The position numbers and the translations under genes are program-made. Under the pieces are notes generated by a model. The model was given only the letters and a program-made list of their open reading frames with translations. It searched no databases and was not told where the DNA came from. From contig NW_022985196.1 in assembly GCF_010093535.1 (NCBI RefSeq), forward strand, positions 1 to 64,000: a stretch of 64,000 bases of DNA, read 5' to 3'. This stretch comes from Lindgomyces ingoldianus. Lineage: Eukaryota; Ascomycota; Dothideomycetes; Pleosporales; Lindgomycetaceae. Numbering within the stretch: the first letter of the stretch is position 1; each line of letters opens with the position of its first letter. Shown here piece by piece: positions 25,901 through 37,793 of the stretch.

Positions 25901-28900
25901 ACTTGCTGCTACTTTTTGTATCTCTTACCTTATAAGTTCTACTACTTTTAAGTTCCCTCTTTGCACTTGTTACACCTTGCTAATTCTATGTTGTTACATG
26001 TTACTGTCTTGCTATCTAAGTAGCTGCTTATTAGCCTATGTTAACATCTACTACTAATTAAAAATGTCTTTATTACTTACATATCTAAGTTATTACTTTT
26101 TTATTGCATTATATACTCTACTTTTTTTTACTTAACTAAGATTACTAAGTCTACTCTCTTACCTACTTGCCTGCTACGCTGCTCTCTTACGCGTAGTTAA
26201 TTATGCTCTATAGCATCTCTACGTGCAGGATGTACACAACTTTAGGGAAATCTACTCTAGTCCCTAGCGCTAATGTAGCTACAATTAGCCCTCTATTTTT
26301 AAGCCACTGCTTAAGCTGCTTAGCACAGTTAGGGACTCTAGTGTAATAGTATCTGCACTCTAGTGCCTCTACTATATCTTTGCACTGCTTCTTGCTATAA
26401 CAGTACACTACCCCCTTTTTTCTCCTATCTTGTAGCTGCTGTTGCTGTTGCTAACCTATTACTAGTGCTATTATTACTACTTTGCTAGGCTTACACTATA
26501 ACATAAAGTATTATGTGTTTAGCTATACTGTGCTTGCCTACATGTATGTTGCACATTAAATTAGCATGCTTATTGCTAGTTTACCTTTTTATACAGGCAG
26601 CAGTGTTGCTGTAAGTAGTACTATTAGGCATAGCAGTAGTTAGACATTCTTTACTATTGCTAGCTTTAGCTGCTAGCTGCTTAATGTAAAGATAAGGTAA
26701 CTTTTATCTACTACTACCTGCTGCAGTAGACCCTTGCTACTAAGCATATTTATGTACTTTAAAAAGTTACTGTTGCTTCTTATGTTGCCTACTATGTCTG
26801 CACTAACTACAGTAATAGCAGCTAGGTTGCTTTTACTGTGCTTTTACTTTATGTAGTTAATGCTGCACTTTTATATATAGCCTACTAAATCCTTAATAAG
26901 CGCCTAGTATAGTATAATAACTACTGTTACTTTAAACTTGTTTAATTAAGCTAGCACTATAAAAAGTAAGCTCTTACTTCTACTAGTTAGAAGTATAATA
27001 ATAAGTAGCATCTATCTATTAAGCACTATGTGTAGTGCCTACTTTTACTCTACTAACTAAAACTTAACCTTCTTCTAACTAAGCACCTACTGTATTATCT
27101 TTTTAATTACTTCTTCTTTATTATCTAGCACTTAAGTCTTTTTCTGTAGCTATGCTAGCTCTTCTTTTCTAACTCTTTTATTACAGCTGCGCTTTTGCCT
27201 TTTATTTAGTTAGCATAAAATTTATTATGCGTTTTTTTTTTTACATACTCTTATTCTCTTTAAGCTCTAAGAAGTAATGCTATAGTGTGCTAAGTAGTTA
27301 AAATGCTTTAATTAAGTGTACACTAAGATGCTTTATAATGTTAATTAGCACGCTGTAGTTCTTTACTTCTATAACTATTGTCTACGCGCTTTGCAGCTCT
27401 ACTAGGTCCTTTCTCTTTTTATTTACTTTAGCCTTCTTAGCCTCTTTAACCTTGTCTTAATACCCTTTGCTAAATAACTCCCTAACTACCACCTGCCTAA
27501 TACTAACAGCTGTGTGCTAGTAGTCTAGCGTGTGCAGCTTAACGCATAGTGTCTTGCCTATCTCTTGCTAAATTACTTGCGTTAGTTAATTAGTCTCCCA
27601 CAGCCTCTACTTATTAGCCTAGACGTAGTTGCTAAAGCCTCTACTAAGCACCTACACTATAAGATACTCCTAAAACAGCTGTAAGTATGCTAGGTATACA
27701 ACTATAACTTACCTAAGCTGCTGCAAAAGAAAGTATAGAATTACCTTTAGTTTATCCTACTATAACTATAACTTATAATAGTAGACTACTGTTATTACCT
27801 GCTTATTTATAATAAAGATGTTGCAGTCCTGCAGCAGCCTATTCTAATACTGCATTATTATTACTTTAGACCTACAACTAGGCTGCCTAGACGTTATGTA
27901 AACGTAGACTAGTAGCTTTGTTAAAAAGTAGTTAATAAAACATAAGTACCTTTTTACTTACTTTACATTTTACTTTTTATTACTTAACTAAAGTTTATAA
28001 CCTTCTTTTCACTTTTTAGCTTAGGCTAGCATCTAACCTAGTTTGTCTTTAAGACTATTATTACGCTGCTAAATAAATAACACACTTTACTATGTAAATG
28101 TAACATTATTAATAAGCTGCTCTAGCTTAACAGTAAACTAATTCTCTACTTTTAACACTTATAAAAGCTTCTACTAGAGCATCTGCTTAGCCTTAGCTAC
28201 TACATCTTAGGCTATCTTGCAGAAGCAGCTAATGTAGATTAGTTAGCTGTTTAAGTAAAAGATCTTCTTATTCTTTAACTAGTATATGTTACTAGAGTTA
28301 CTAGCTAATATTGCAATGTACTTTCTATATGCTAGTAAGCTAACTACTTTACTTATTAGACTGTATAAGCTGTTAGCTAGATACTTTTCTCTCTCTAGCA
28401 AGAAGTGTTTCTAGTCCTTGTTAGTTTACTTGTTGCAACGCCCTAACAGAAGTAGCTTTTCTACGCTAAGCACCTGTATGCAGTACCCTACGCTAGCAAG
28501 CATGTAGGAGTAATTCTTTGCTGTACGCAAGCGCTAAGCCTTAGAGTTAATGCCTAGCACAGCAAGAAAGTAAACTAGTCTGCTACTAAAAGGCTAATTG
28601 CCTACAGACTCTAAGATAAATAATAAAAGCGCGTTAAGTAGTGCTTCTAGCTAAGCCTCTTTATTGTTACTATTGTCTAACAGACTCTATAGCGCCGCCG
28701 CTAGTTTCTTTTGTCTGCTTGTCTAGCAGAAGAGCTTACGCGCATCTTTTATCTAGTCTATCTTTTTCTTGCGGCTACCTTAATAATGCAGGCTGCAGTT
28801 GTTGTCACACAGACCTTCTTCTTTATTATTCCGCTTGCTGCACTCTCTAGGTTCTGCAATTAAGCTATTAGCTGCTGGTTAACCTCCTGCTGCTTTGCGC

Positions 28901-29500
28901 TTCTTAGCTAGCGCCTTGTCTCTTGCGCAAGCGTTAAGAGTCTAGCTACGCTCCTCTCTACTAAAATTTTTACTAGCTTCGCGGCCCGCTGCAGCTTTAC
29001 CTCTCCTTAATTAGGCAATTAGATCTAATGTGCAAGATAGGCTAGATTGCAGTTTGTAAAATGCTCTAGCTATCCTGTCTGCTTAAACTAGCTAGTCTTG
29101 TTAGTCTTTGCAACCTGCGCGTCTATAACTTGCGCCTTCTCTTTATGCACCTGCTTTGTCACCTTCTATTTAGCTAACTAGACCCTAACAATGTTAGTTA
29201 TCTTATAGGGTTTAGGCGTTGTGTTGTTGCTTCTACTATTAATGTTACTTATAATAAAATACTGCTGCAGGCCTCCTATCTAAAAGAAAGTTTAAACTTT
29301 AACTTTTGCGTACATTGTGCTAGTATCTTCTATTTACTAAAGGTTATGCTCTGTTTTGCAATGCCTCTAAAAGACGTTCTAGTTAATTATAATATAGTTA
29401 TAATTAACCTTACTGCACTAGAACGCATCTAGCGGCTTTCTAAGCTTTTTAATTAGCCACCCTATTAGTAGCAGTAGCTGTACTTTATCTAGATGCTTAA
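25900..29500 (-). pseudogene. Decayed telomere-linked RecQ-like helicase (TLH family)
   Basis: The minus strand carries, N to C: near 28,900-29,110 a W/HF-type block (LEHFTNCNLAYLAH-like); near 28,250-28,600 FLAVLGINSKA, then RLRTAKNYSYMLA and YCIQVL, a domain typical of fungal subtelomeric helicases; near 26,700-26,830 VVVSADIVGNI and VVVDKSYLIF (a DEAH-box region with D-E-A-H changed); near 26,600 IVLLTATL; and at 26,208-26,408 the helicase C domain VVYCYSKKQCKDIVEALEC ... GLIVATLALGTRVDFPKVVY. These are SF2 RecQ-family motifs. Frames are broken by many stops. The family is usually next to telomeres, so this may be a former subtelomeric segment. Outer limits are approximate. Confidence 0.75.
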
Positions 29501-29985
29501 CCTAAGAAAGGTAGCTGCTGCAAAGCTTAGTAGCAATTGCTAACCCCTCTTGTTTTAGGACAGCATAAGCGTTGCAAAGATGTGCGTTAAGATTCTAGAT
29601 ATAAGTAGTGTGTTCTTAACAGATAAGCACTTAGTACCTGCAAAGATAGCAGAAGCAGCCCTCTGCTTTCTCTGTGGTAAGAGTGCTTTTAGCGTGGCGT
29701 ATTTTTAGTCTTGTGGACGCGCTTCGCGTTTTAGTTGCGTTCTAGCTAAGCTTTATGCTTAGACTCTATTGCAAACAGGACACAATCTACGCAGGTAGGA
29801 TAGTAAAGATGCAACGTGAGAATTTTTATGCAGACAAGCAAGGTTTGTAGACAAATATTTGTGTTTGTGATGTAACTCCTTTTCTAAAATGTAACGCGTC
29901 TGACAACCCGCAGGCTGCTTTGTTTATAATTGCGATAGGACGCTAACTAAATTGTAAAACATGGCTAAGTTTTGCGTCTTCTTTA
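29500..29985. other. Gene-free spacer beside the helicase relic
   Basis: Moderate GC with little RIP damage. No supported frame, RNA gene or transposon end is seen. It leads into the decamer repeat. Confidence 0.5.
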
Positions 29986-30225
29986 CTTTGCTGCAATTTG
30001 CTGCAATTTGCTGCGGTTTGCTGCGGTTCGCTGCAGTTTGCTGCTATTTACTGCAGTTTGCTGCAGTTTGCCGCAGTTCGCTGCAGTTTGCCGCAGTTCG
30101 CTGCAGTTTGCCGCAGTTCGGTGCAGTTCGGTGCAGTTTGGTGCAGTTTGCTGCTATTCACTGCAGTTTGCTGCTATTTACTGCTATTTACTACAATTTA
30201 CTATCTGCTAGTTACAGCTGTTTGG
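29986..30225. repeat. 10-bp tandem minisatellite (CTGCAGTTTG-type), about 24 units
   Basis: Consecutive decamers such as CTGCAATTTG, CTGCGGTTTG, CTGCAGTTTG, CCGCAGTTCG, GTGCAGTTCG and CTGCTATTTA. Variation follows blocks: CCGCAGTTCG in the middle and TA-rich units at the right. Because 10 is not a multiple of 3, all three plus frames stay open, which creates spurious frames here. Confidence 0.9.
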
Positions 30226-30244
30226 TACAGTTTTCTAATGTAAT

Positions 30245-30770
30245 AACTAGAAAGTCAAGGAACGTGTTGTGCTAGTAGTGGCAGTAGTTGTTGTCGTTGC
30301 AGCTGTGGTCTGCGGGCGGGGACTTGTTGCTGCTGTGCGAACTGCAGAGCTTGTGCGCGTTTCCCTGGCAAAGGAATAACAAAATCAACTGCGCAGATGC
30401 TAGGCTAGGGAATTAGTAGCTTAGGCACAGCTAGGAGGCAAAGAAACCTTTAGTGGTAGTTGTATAGTTGTAGTCATTGTGGTAGTTGTAGTCGTGGTCT
30501 CTAGTCGGGGCTCGTAGCTGCTGTGCGAGCTGCAGAGACTGTGCGCGCGTCCTTGTAAAAGGAAAAATCAAACTGCGCAGTCACTAGGCCAGGGGTATTA
30601 ATGCCTAAAAGCATGGCCAGAAAGTTAAGAAACCTGTTATGTTAGTAGTGATTGTAGTTGTTGTTGTTGCGGTAGTTGTTGTGGTCGGCGGGCGCGGCTG
30701 CTGGTGCGACGAACTGCAGAGCCTGTGCGCGCGTCCCCTGCAAAAAGGAAAATTAAAGCTATTAAGTATA
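30245..30770. repeat. Three tandem ~185-bp repeats
   Basis: Each unit has: an AGAAAGTTAAGAAACCT-like start, a GTAGTTGT/GTTGTTG run, a (C/G)GGGC(G)GG box, GCTGTGCGAACTGCAGAG-like, TGTGCGCGCGTCC, AAAGGAAAA, then CTGCGCAG and CTAGG. Unit starts are near 30,259, 30,447 and 30,630; the third is truncated. They are GC-richer than the flanks and hardly RIP-mutated. They adjoin the telomere-linked helicase relic, so they may be subtelomeric repeats (inference). Confidence 0.75.
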
Positions 30771-30965
30771 AGCTTTTTTAAACTATTAAGTTTTTTTCTA
30801 CTTTCATCTGCTTTTTTTTATGTAATTTATATTATATAGTAGCTTTATTAGCTACTTAAAGCTTAGTAATTTCTTATTATACTAATACTAGCTTATATAT
30901 AATTATTACTACTTTTTTAAAAACTTTTTTAAGTACTTTAACTATAAAAGTTAGTAAACTATTTA

Positions 30966-33900
30966 ACGTACCTAACAGGTTAGCCAGCTACACAGGTTAG
31001 CTAGCTACTTTTGCTAAGCCTCTACTAAACTCTACCTATCTACATAATACTTTAACAACAACACTAGATTAAATTTTTTAAAGAATATTAGATATTGCTT
31101 ACTTTTTAAGCTTTTAAATAAAACTTAAAACTTTTTTTATAACACACTATAGCTATTTATAATGTCTTTTATATAACACTAAGTAATTAACGCGCTAGAT
31201 AGCCTTTATAAGTAAAATACTAGCTTAAATTAAAAAATTTAACTAAGCTTAAAAAAAAAGTAGTTATTAAGTATATACTTAAGCTTATTATACATAAATT
31301 TCTTTTTAAGCTTATAGCTATAGCTAATATAGCTAATTTCTTATATATAAAGTATAATCTAGGCTAGGTTAGCTTAAACTAGCTTAGTATATAAGTTAAG
31401 CACTACTTTAAGTTTATAATAAAGTTTAATTATAAATATAATTATAAAAAAGCACTTTATAAAAATTTAAAAGTTATCTAAAGCTAGTTTTACTTAGTAG
31501 CTAACATAAAAGCTAAGTATAGTATTTAAAATAAAAACATGTATAACTTTAATAAGTTAAGCTTTATAATAGGCTAAATATTAACTAAAGTAGTTATTAT
31601 AGCTTTAAAAAGATAAAAATAGCTAAAAGTAATATAGTAAAGTAATAAAAAGCAGATAATAGTTATTTAAAGCATTAATATAATAAAGTAAGCTATTTTA
31701 CTTTTTATTATTTTTAAAAGCTGCTATTACTTTTTTACTTAGTATAAAAAAAATCTACTTTAAAACTAAGTTATTATAGTCTTTAAAAATAGCTAGATAA
31801 TAAATAAGCTTAGGCTATAGTAGTTAAAGCACTTTAATAAGCATATAAAAAAAAGTTATAAGCGCTTATTAGCTTTTTATTATTAATAGCTATAAAAGCT
31901 ATAACTTACTTAACTTTTAGTAGTACTATAAGAAAAATAAAATTATTACTATTTATATACTTTTACCCTTATTACACTTTTTATAGCCTTTTAATATAAG
32001 TTATTTTACTTTTTTAAAGAAAGTGTATAAGCGCTAAGCTAAAGATTTTATATATAACTAGATTACTTATATTATAAAACTTAAGTTTTTACTATGCTTT
32101 ATACACACCTATAATATAGTAATTACTTTTAGTAATATTTAAAAGAGTTTTAAAGCGCTAGTTTAGTTTTATTTAACTTAAAATAAGTTAAAATAGCTTT
32201 TAATATTTAGTTATATACTTTATTACTACTACTACTTATTAATAATAAGCTTTAGTAGTTATAAACCTTAAGTAATACTTTTAAATTTAAGTTATAATTA
32301 ACATTTATAAAAGTAAAAATTTAGAAGTATATAAATAGCTTACTAATATTTATAGTAAAGGCTTTTAAAAAGGTTTTAAAAGAGGCAGTAATTATTATGT
32401 ATAAGCTAGTGTTAGTGTAAAAGAAGATTATAAAGCTTTAAGTAGTAAATAAAGCTACTATGTAATATAGATTACATAAAAAAAAGTAAATTTAAGTAAA
32501 AAAAACTTTAATAATTAAAAATAAAGCTTGTTTAACTACTTTACAAGAGTTTAAAGCGCGTAGTAATAAAAAAAAGCTAAAGACATAAGTGCGCGCTAAA
32601 AAAGGTAAGCTAAGTTAAAAGTAATATAAGTAGTGTAATTAAACTAGGCATAACTTACATATATATAAGTAAGTAGTAAAAGTAGACTCTAAATAATATC
32701 TTATGTTATATTACTTTATATAGGGCTAAAGTAGGCTGTTTTGCGCTAGAATAGAGTAGTTTTAGTAAGGGCTTAGCAAAAGTAGCTGGCTAACCTGTGT
32801 GGCCGGCCAACCTGTTAGGTACGTTATATACTTTTAAATTTTTATTTTTATAAGCATTAATTATAACTTAAGTTTTAAAGTACTACTTAAAGTTTATAAC
32901 TACTAAAGCTTATTATATATAAGTAGTAGTAGTAATAAAGTGCATAACTTTATATTAAAGTTTATTATAACTTAACGTACTTCACAGGCGAGTTGCTTAC
33001 ACACCTTTCACAGGCGAGTTGCTTACACACCTAAGTTGCTTACTTTTACTAAGACCTTACTAAACTACTTTTCTTATACTAATGCATTCCTAACAACACT
33101 ACTTAGATGTGCTAAAAGAATGTTAGATATAGCTTATACTTTAAGCTTTTAAATAAAATATAAAACTTTTAAAGAAACATACTATAGCTATGTATAAAGT
33201 CTCTTAAAAGATAATAAATAACTATAGCACTAGACAACCTTTATAAGCTAATTTTATAGCTAACTTATAAAGGCTAGGTAATAAAAAGAAGCAGGTAATT
33301 ATTAAAACTATACTTAAGCTATATGCGTAAGAATTTTCCTCTTAAATAGCATTTATAGCTAATATAGCTAATTCTTTACACGCTAAGCATAATCTAGGCT
33401 ATATTAGCATAAACTAGCTTAGTGTGTTTATAAAGTGTTATTTAAAGCTTAAAGTAAAGTTTTAAGTATAAGTATAGTTAATAGATATTTAGCTTATAAT
33501 AAAGCTTATTTTACTAAAGTTATATATGTTATTATCTTAGATGCTATACTTAGCTTTAATATTCTCTATAAGGCTAAACCTACTCTAAATTACTTTAGAA
33601 CTCTTATAAAAAGCTTTTTTATAGTTATACTATGCTTAAATGTTACTTTAAAGTTTAAATAACACTTCTTAAATATACTAGGCTAGTTTATGCTAATATA
33701 GCCTAGATTATGCTTAGCATGTAAAGAATTAGCTATATTAGCTATAAATGCTATCTAAAAGAAAAATCTTTACGCATATAGCTTAAGTATAGTTTTAATA
33801 ATTACTTACTTTTTTTTATTACCTAGCTTTTATAAGTTAGCTATAGAATTAGCTTATAAAAGTTATCTAGTGCTATAGTTATTTATTATCTTTTAAAAAA

Positions 33901-35305
33901 CTTTATACATAGCTATAGTATATTTCTTTAAGAGTTTTATGTCTTATTTAAAAGCTTAGAGCATAAGCTATATTTAATATTCTTTTAGTATGTTTAAGTA
34001 GTGTTATTAGAAATGCATTAGTGTAAAAAAAGTAGTTTAGTAGGGTCTTAGCAAAAGTAAGTAACTTAGGTGTGTAAGTAACTCGCCTGTAAAGTACGTT
34101 ATTATAAGTTAAAAAAAACTAATATAGCGCTTTAAACCTTTTTTTAAATATTACTAAAAGTAATTATAGCATTATAAGCTACTTTAAAGCACAGTAAGAA
34201 CTTTATTTTTATAATATAAGTAATTTAGTTATGTATAAAGTTTTTAGCTTAGCGTCTATACACTTTTTTTAAAAAAGTAAAATAACTTATATTAAGTAGC
34301 TATAAAAAGTGTAACAAGTAAAAAAGTATATAAATAGTAATAATCTTATTATTTTTATAGTATTACTAAAAATAATGTAAGTTATAGCTTTTATAGCTAT
34401 TAATAACTAGTAGACAGTAGCTACTAATAGTACACTTCTTTATATGCGTGTTAAAGTGCTTTAACTAGTCTAGACTAAGCTAATTAGTAGTCTAGCTATA
34501 TTTAAAGACTATAATAACTTAATTTTAAAGTAGATTTTCCTTTTTATACTAGTTTAAAAAGTAATTACTACTTTAAAAAATAATAAAAAGTAGAATAGCT
34601 TACTTTTTAGTATTAATGCCTTAAATAGCTGTTATCTACTTTTAGCTATCTTTATCTTTTTAAACTTATAATAACTACTCTAGTAAATATCTAGCCTATT
34701 ATAAACTTTATTTTATTAAAGTTATATATGTTATTATTTTATGTGCTATACTTAGCTTTAGTATTTTTTATAAAGTTAAACTAGCTTTAAATTATTATAA
34801 AATTTTTATAAAAAGCTCTTTTATAGTTATACTTAGTTATACTTAAACTTTACTTTAAGCTCTAAGTAGCGCTTAATAAATATATTAAGCTAGTTTATAC
34901 TAATATAGCTTATATTATGCTTAGTATGTAAAAAATTAGCTATATTAGCTATAGCTACTAGCTAAAAGGGAAATCCTTACACATCTAGCTTAAGTATATG
35001 CTAAATAATTACTTTCTCTTTATTATTATCTAGCTTTTATAATTTAGCTATATAATTAACTTAAAAAAGTTATTTAGCATGTTAGTTACTTATTATTTTT
35101 TAAAAAACTTTATAAATAGCTATAGCATATTACTTAAAAAGTATTATATTTTATTTAAAAGCTTAAAGTATAAGCTATATTTAATTTTTTTTAACATGTC
35201 TAAGTAGTGTTATTAGAAATGCATTAGTGTAAAAAAAGTAGTGTAGTAAGGTCTTAGTAAAAGTAAGCAACTTAGGTGTGTAAGCAACTTGCCTGTGAAG
35301 TACGT
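30966..35305. mobile_element. Composite giant fold-back element, about 4.3 kb
   Basis: TA precedes the left end ACGTACCTAACAGGTTAGCC (30,966), and TA follows the right end, the complement of ACGTACTTCACAGGCAAGTT (35,305). Sequences at 31,264-31,690 and 31,693-32,215 recur inverted at about 34,600-34,990 and 34,102-34,590; 32,230-32,370 recurs inverted at 32,827-32,974. The arms are therefore about 1.4 kb. A complete B-type end occurs at 32,824, so an alternative reading is a B element (30,966-32,824) carrying a ~720-bp insert (31,693-32,412), next to separate elements. The left and right termini belong to different subfamilies. Confidence 0.55.
32975..34099. mobile_element. Fold-back element A2, 1125 bp, nested in the composite
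   Basis: It is a homologue of A1, with TA at 32,973-32,974 and 34,100-34,101, termini ACGTACTTCACAGGCGAGTT and the complement of ACGTACTTTACAGGCGAGTT, and the same palindromic arms. The left terminal segment TTCACAGGCGAGTTGC is duplicated in tandem (32,980-33,031), which A1 does not have. Confidence 0.78.
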
Positions 35306-35307
35306 TA

Positions 35308-35971
35308 GTAACTAAGCCTTTTTAGTAAAAGCTTTTTATTTGTTAGCTAAAAGTTATTTTACTTAATAAAAAAGTTTATACTATTATTAAAATAATTATT
35401 AGCTAGAAACTTTTTTATAAATTTAACTACTAGCGTTTTATTATAAAAGCTAATAAATAAAGAGGATAATAAGGTCTTTAAGTAAATAAAATAATAAAAG
35501 CTAGCATAATAAGCTACTTTAGCTTATTAAAAGAAGCTAGCTTAGGATAAGGCTATACGCCTGCTATGCTAAAGGAATTAAGATAATTAGCTTATAATAA
35601 GTAAGAAAATAGCAAATTATAACTAAAAAATAATATGAAAGGTAAAAAAGTTAACTAACGTTATTTACATAAGATTTAATACTCTAGCCTCCCCCCCCCC
35701 TTTAACACGTCTTTGCTTGTAGCACACAACAGAGTTTTCACCTATTGTTACTTAAAAACGCCCCCTTAAAAGCCCTTCTAACGCTTGCCTATAGATGTCT
35801 AATTAGGTTCTATATTACTAGGAAAAATTAACTTTCTAAGACGTATTACAGACTCTAAGGGGACCTCTCCTAGTTGTACGTTACAATTGACAATCCTCTT
35901 ACATTTGTACGGCTCACGTGACCGTAACTATTCACTTTTCTGAGTCCTAGTACGTACGGTTGGAAGCGCTG
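35308..35971. mobile_element. Second hAT-like copy, right end only
   Basis: The segment parallels 2900-3561 of the first hAT-like element (shared TCTAAGCCTTTTTAG-like, AGCTAGCATAATAAGC and ATATTACTAGGAAAAATT-like blocks). It ends TACGTACGGTTGGAAGCGCT G at 35,971, differing from the first copy's terminus at three places. Its left part is cut at the TA where the composite fold-back inserted, and no matching left terminus was found. The 8 bases after the end are GGTGTTTT, the expected target-duplication partner. Confidence 0.75.
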
Positions 35972-36562
35972 GGTGTTTTGGACACTATGTGGCTCTCCCA
36001 GCAACACCATAACCATGTTGTCTTTCTATATAGAATGCTAACTACCTCTTAATACCACAAGAAAGCTATATCTAACATCTTAGATAGAGATTCTCGGTAC
36101 CGCAGGTGAATAATCTTGTCCCTTCGCCCATCACCAGTCGTTAATCAACACCAACTCCTTATTAATTGCACATACTCTGTCTTCCGTTTGGTACAACTTA
36201 AAAAAGGCATTTGCCTGCTTAATTTTTGGAGGCTTGAAAATAACCGACCGCATTCAAGACCAAAGTGTTCAGAGGGGCATGCACACTTGCAGTTTTAACG
36301 TTGATGTTGATGCCTAGGTCCCACGAGTGGAACTCCGTATGTACATTAGTCATTGTCTTGAAGTTCGGCCGACACCAGACACCTACGCCGCATCCCGTAA
36401 CGTTATTTGTGTCATCTCACACTTGAATCGTCAAACTAACAACGGGACTCGGAGGGCTATGCCGCCGGCAACGGGGAGATCCAACCCCGATGACGGATAC
36501 AAAACAAGCGGACCTCGCAATTTGACCACCACACCCGGAAACTCTCTTGTTGCATTCCTTCC
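35972..36562. other. Gene-free stretch between the transposon island and the GST gene
   Basis: Normal composition resumes abruptly at about 35,880-35,970. Short plus-strand frames at 36,116-36,298 and 36,327-36,566 have no recognisable content. The region upstream of 36,563 presumably holds the GST promoter; no clear TATA box is evident. Confidence 0.5.
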
Positions 36563-37303
36563 ATGATGCCAGGCCTAACAGTTCACCATCTACAAGTTGG
36601 CCAAGGCGAGCGCATTCCCTGGCTCCTTGAAGAACTCGGCGTGCCGTACGAGCTTAAACTTTACCAGCGCAGTCCTCTCTTCTCACCACCAGAACTCAAA
36701 ACCCAGCATCCGATGGGCGCATCGCCCGTTATTGAAGACGCGACATTCAACCCTGAAAATCCTCTCGTCCTCGCTGAATCAGGAGCAATTGCAGAATACA
36801 TCATCCACAAGCATGGCAACGGTCGCCTTGCGCTTACCCCATCCCATCCAGATTACGCGAACTATCTGTATTGGTTCCATTTCGCAAACGGCAACCTCCA
36901 GCCCACCATTGGTCGCCGAATGACGGCGCGATTTATGGCGCAGAGTCTAGAGGATCCACGATTCATCAGTACGGATCAGCGTTTGCATACCGCACTCAAG
37001 CTCTTGGACGATCAGACGGCAAAGAACACTTGGCTGGCCGGAGACCAGTTCACAGCTGCTGATGTTATGAGTGTCTTCTGTTTGACGACGATGCGCAAGT
37101 TTGAGCCAATCGATTTGTCAGACTATCCTGGAATTTTGGAGTGGTTGAAGAGATGCACTGCGAGGCCGGCATATCGAGCTGCGATGAAGAAGGGGGATCC
37201 GGATTTGAATGTTGAGGAATTGATTAGCGCTAAACCGCCTGCTTTGTTTGAGGGATTCGTAAAGGCGGCGGAACAAGCGAAAATAGCGGAGCAGGTGAAG
37301 TGA
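36563..37303 (+). CDS. Glutathione S-transferase
   Basis: Single-exon gene, 246 aa, with two consecutive Met codons at the start. The N-terminal thioredoxin-like half shows VHHLQVGQGERIPWLLEELG (residues about 5-26), then PMGASPVIED (the cis-Pro region binding the gamma-glutamyl group) and LAESGAIAEYI (the glutathione-contact Glu-Ser pair). The all-helical C-terminal domain follows, with the N-capping region WLAGDQFTAADV near residue 155. GSTs conjugate glutathione to electrophiles or reduce peroxides in the cytosol. The length is normal for the family and the frame is intact, although it lies only ~600 bp from RIP-mutated transposons. Exact GST class and substrate cannot be told. Confidence 0.92.
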   Translation: MMPGLTVHHLQVGQGERIPWLLEELGVPYELKLYQRSPLFSPPELKTQHPMGASPVIEDATFNPENPLVLAESGAIAEYIIHKHGNGRLALTPSHPDYANYLYWFHFANGNLQPTIGRRMTARFMAQSLEDPRFISTDQRLHTALKLLDDQTAKNTWLAGDQFTAADVMSVFCLTTMRKFEPIDLSDYPGILEWLKRCTARPAYRAAMKKGDPDLNVEELISAKPPALFEGFVKAAEQAKIAEQVK

Positions 37304-37793
37304 GTCGTTTGGTTCGTACGGTTGCCAATTGGCGAGTTAATCAGATAGAAAAGAATATGAAAAGATGTAACGGTGGTACGTATTGCTGGGGGAGACCCAA
37401 AGTGTAAGAGACTGGAAACTCAACGGAGCGAATATCTGTTCGAAACTTTGGCCTACAACAACTTCAATTTCCACCTCAGCTCCGAAACGTTGTTAGTATA
37501 AACAAGATTTTGACGGACAACAATGATTGCGTCTTGTCGACGATATATGGTGAAGATTATCAGTCATTGAAGAATTTATCCAAGTCGAAATATTCCAACA
37601 TGCAACCCCACTCATGCCCTGATGGGAGAAGCTTACCACCGGCATGCGAGTTCTGGCCCTGCGCAGTAATCTAATCCCAGCTACCATCTAGAGATAGGTC
37701 CTGCGGAAATATCCCGCCGACAACCCCTTGGTCGTTGTTGTATTGTAGTGGTGGGTTTTGTTCCTGTGACAGGTCTTGCTATGGCTGTTCTCA
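37304..37793. other. Intergenic, convergent 3' ends
   Basis: Sits between the GST stop and the last readable part of the minus-strand homeodomain relic. No coding region, RNA gene or repeat is recognised. Confidence 0.5.

Noticed and set aside
25686..26057. 123-aa plus-strand frame
   Set aside because: Low complexity, on the strand opposite to the helicase relic; no start or domain support.
29961..30275. Three overlapping plus-strand frames of 79-104 aa rich in Cys/Gln/Phe
   Set aside because: They are produced by the 10-bp repeat, which keeps every frame open; not genes.
30245..30770. CRISPR-like array
   Set aside because: Only three long diverged units without regular short repeats and spacers, in a eukaryotic context; simple tandem duplication.
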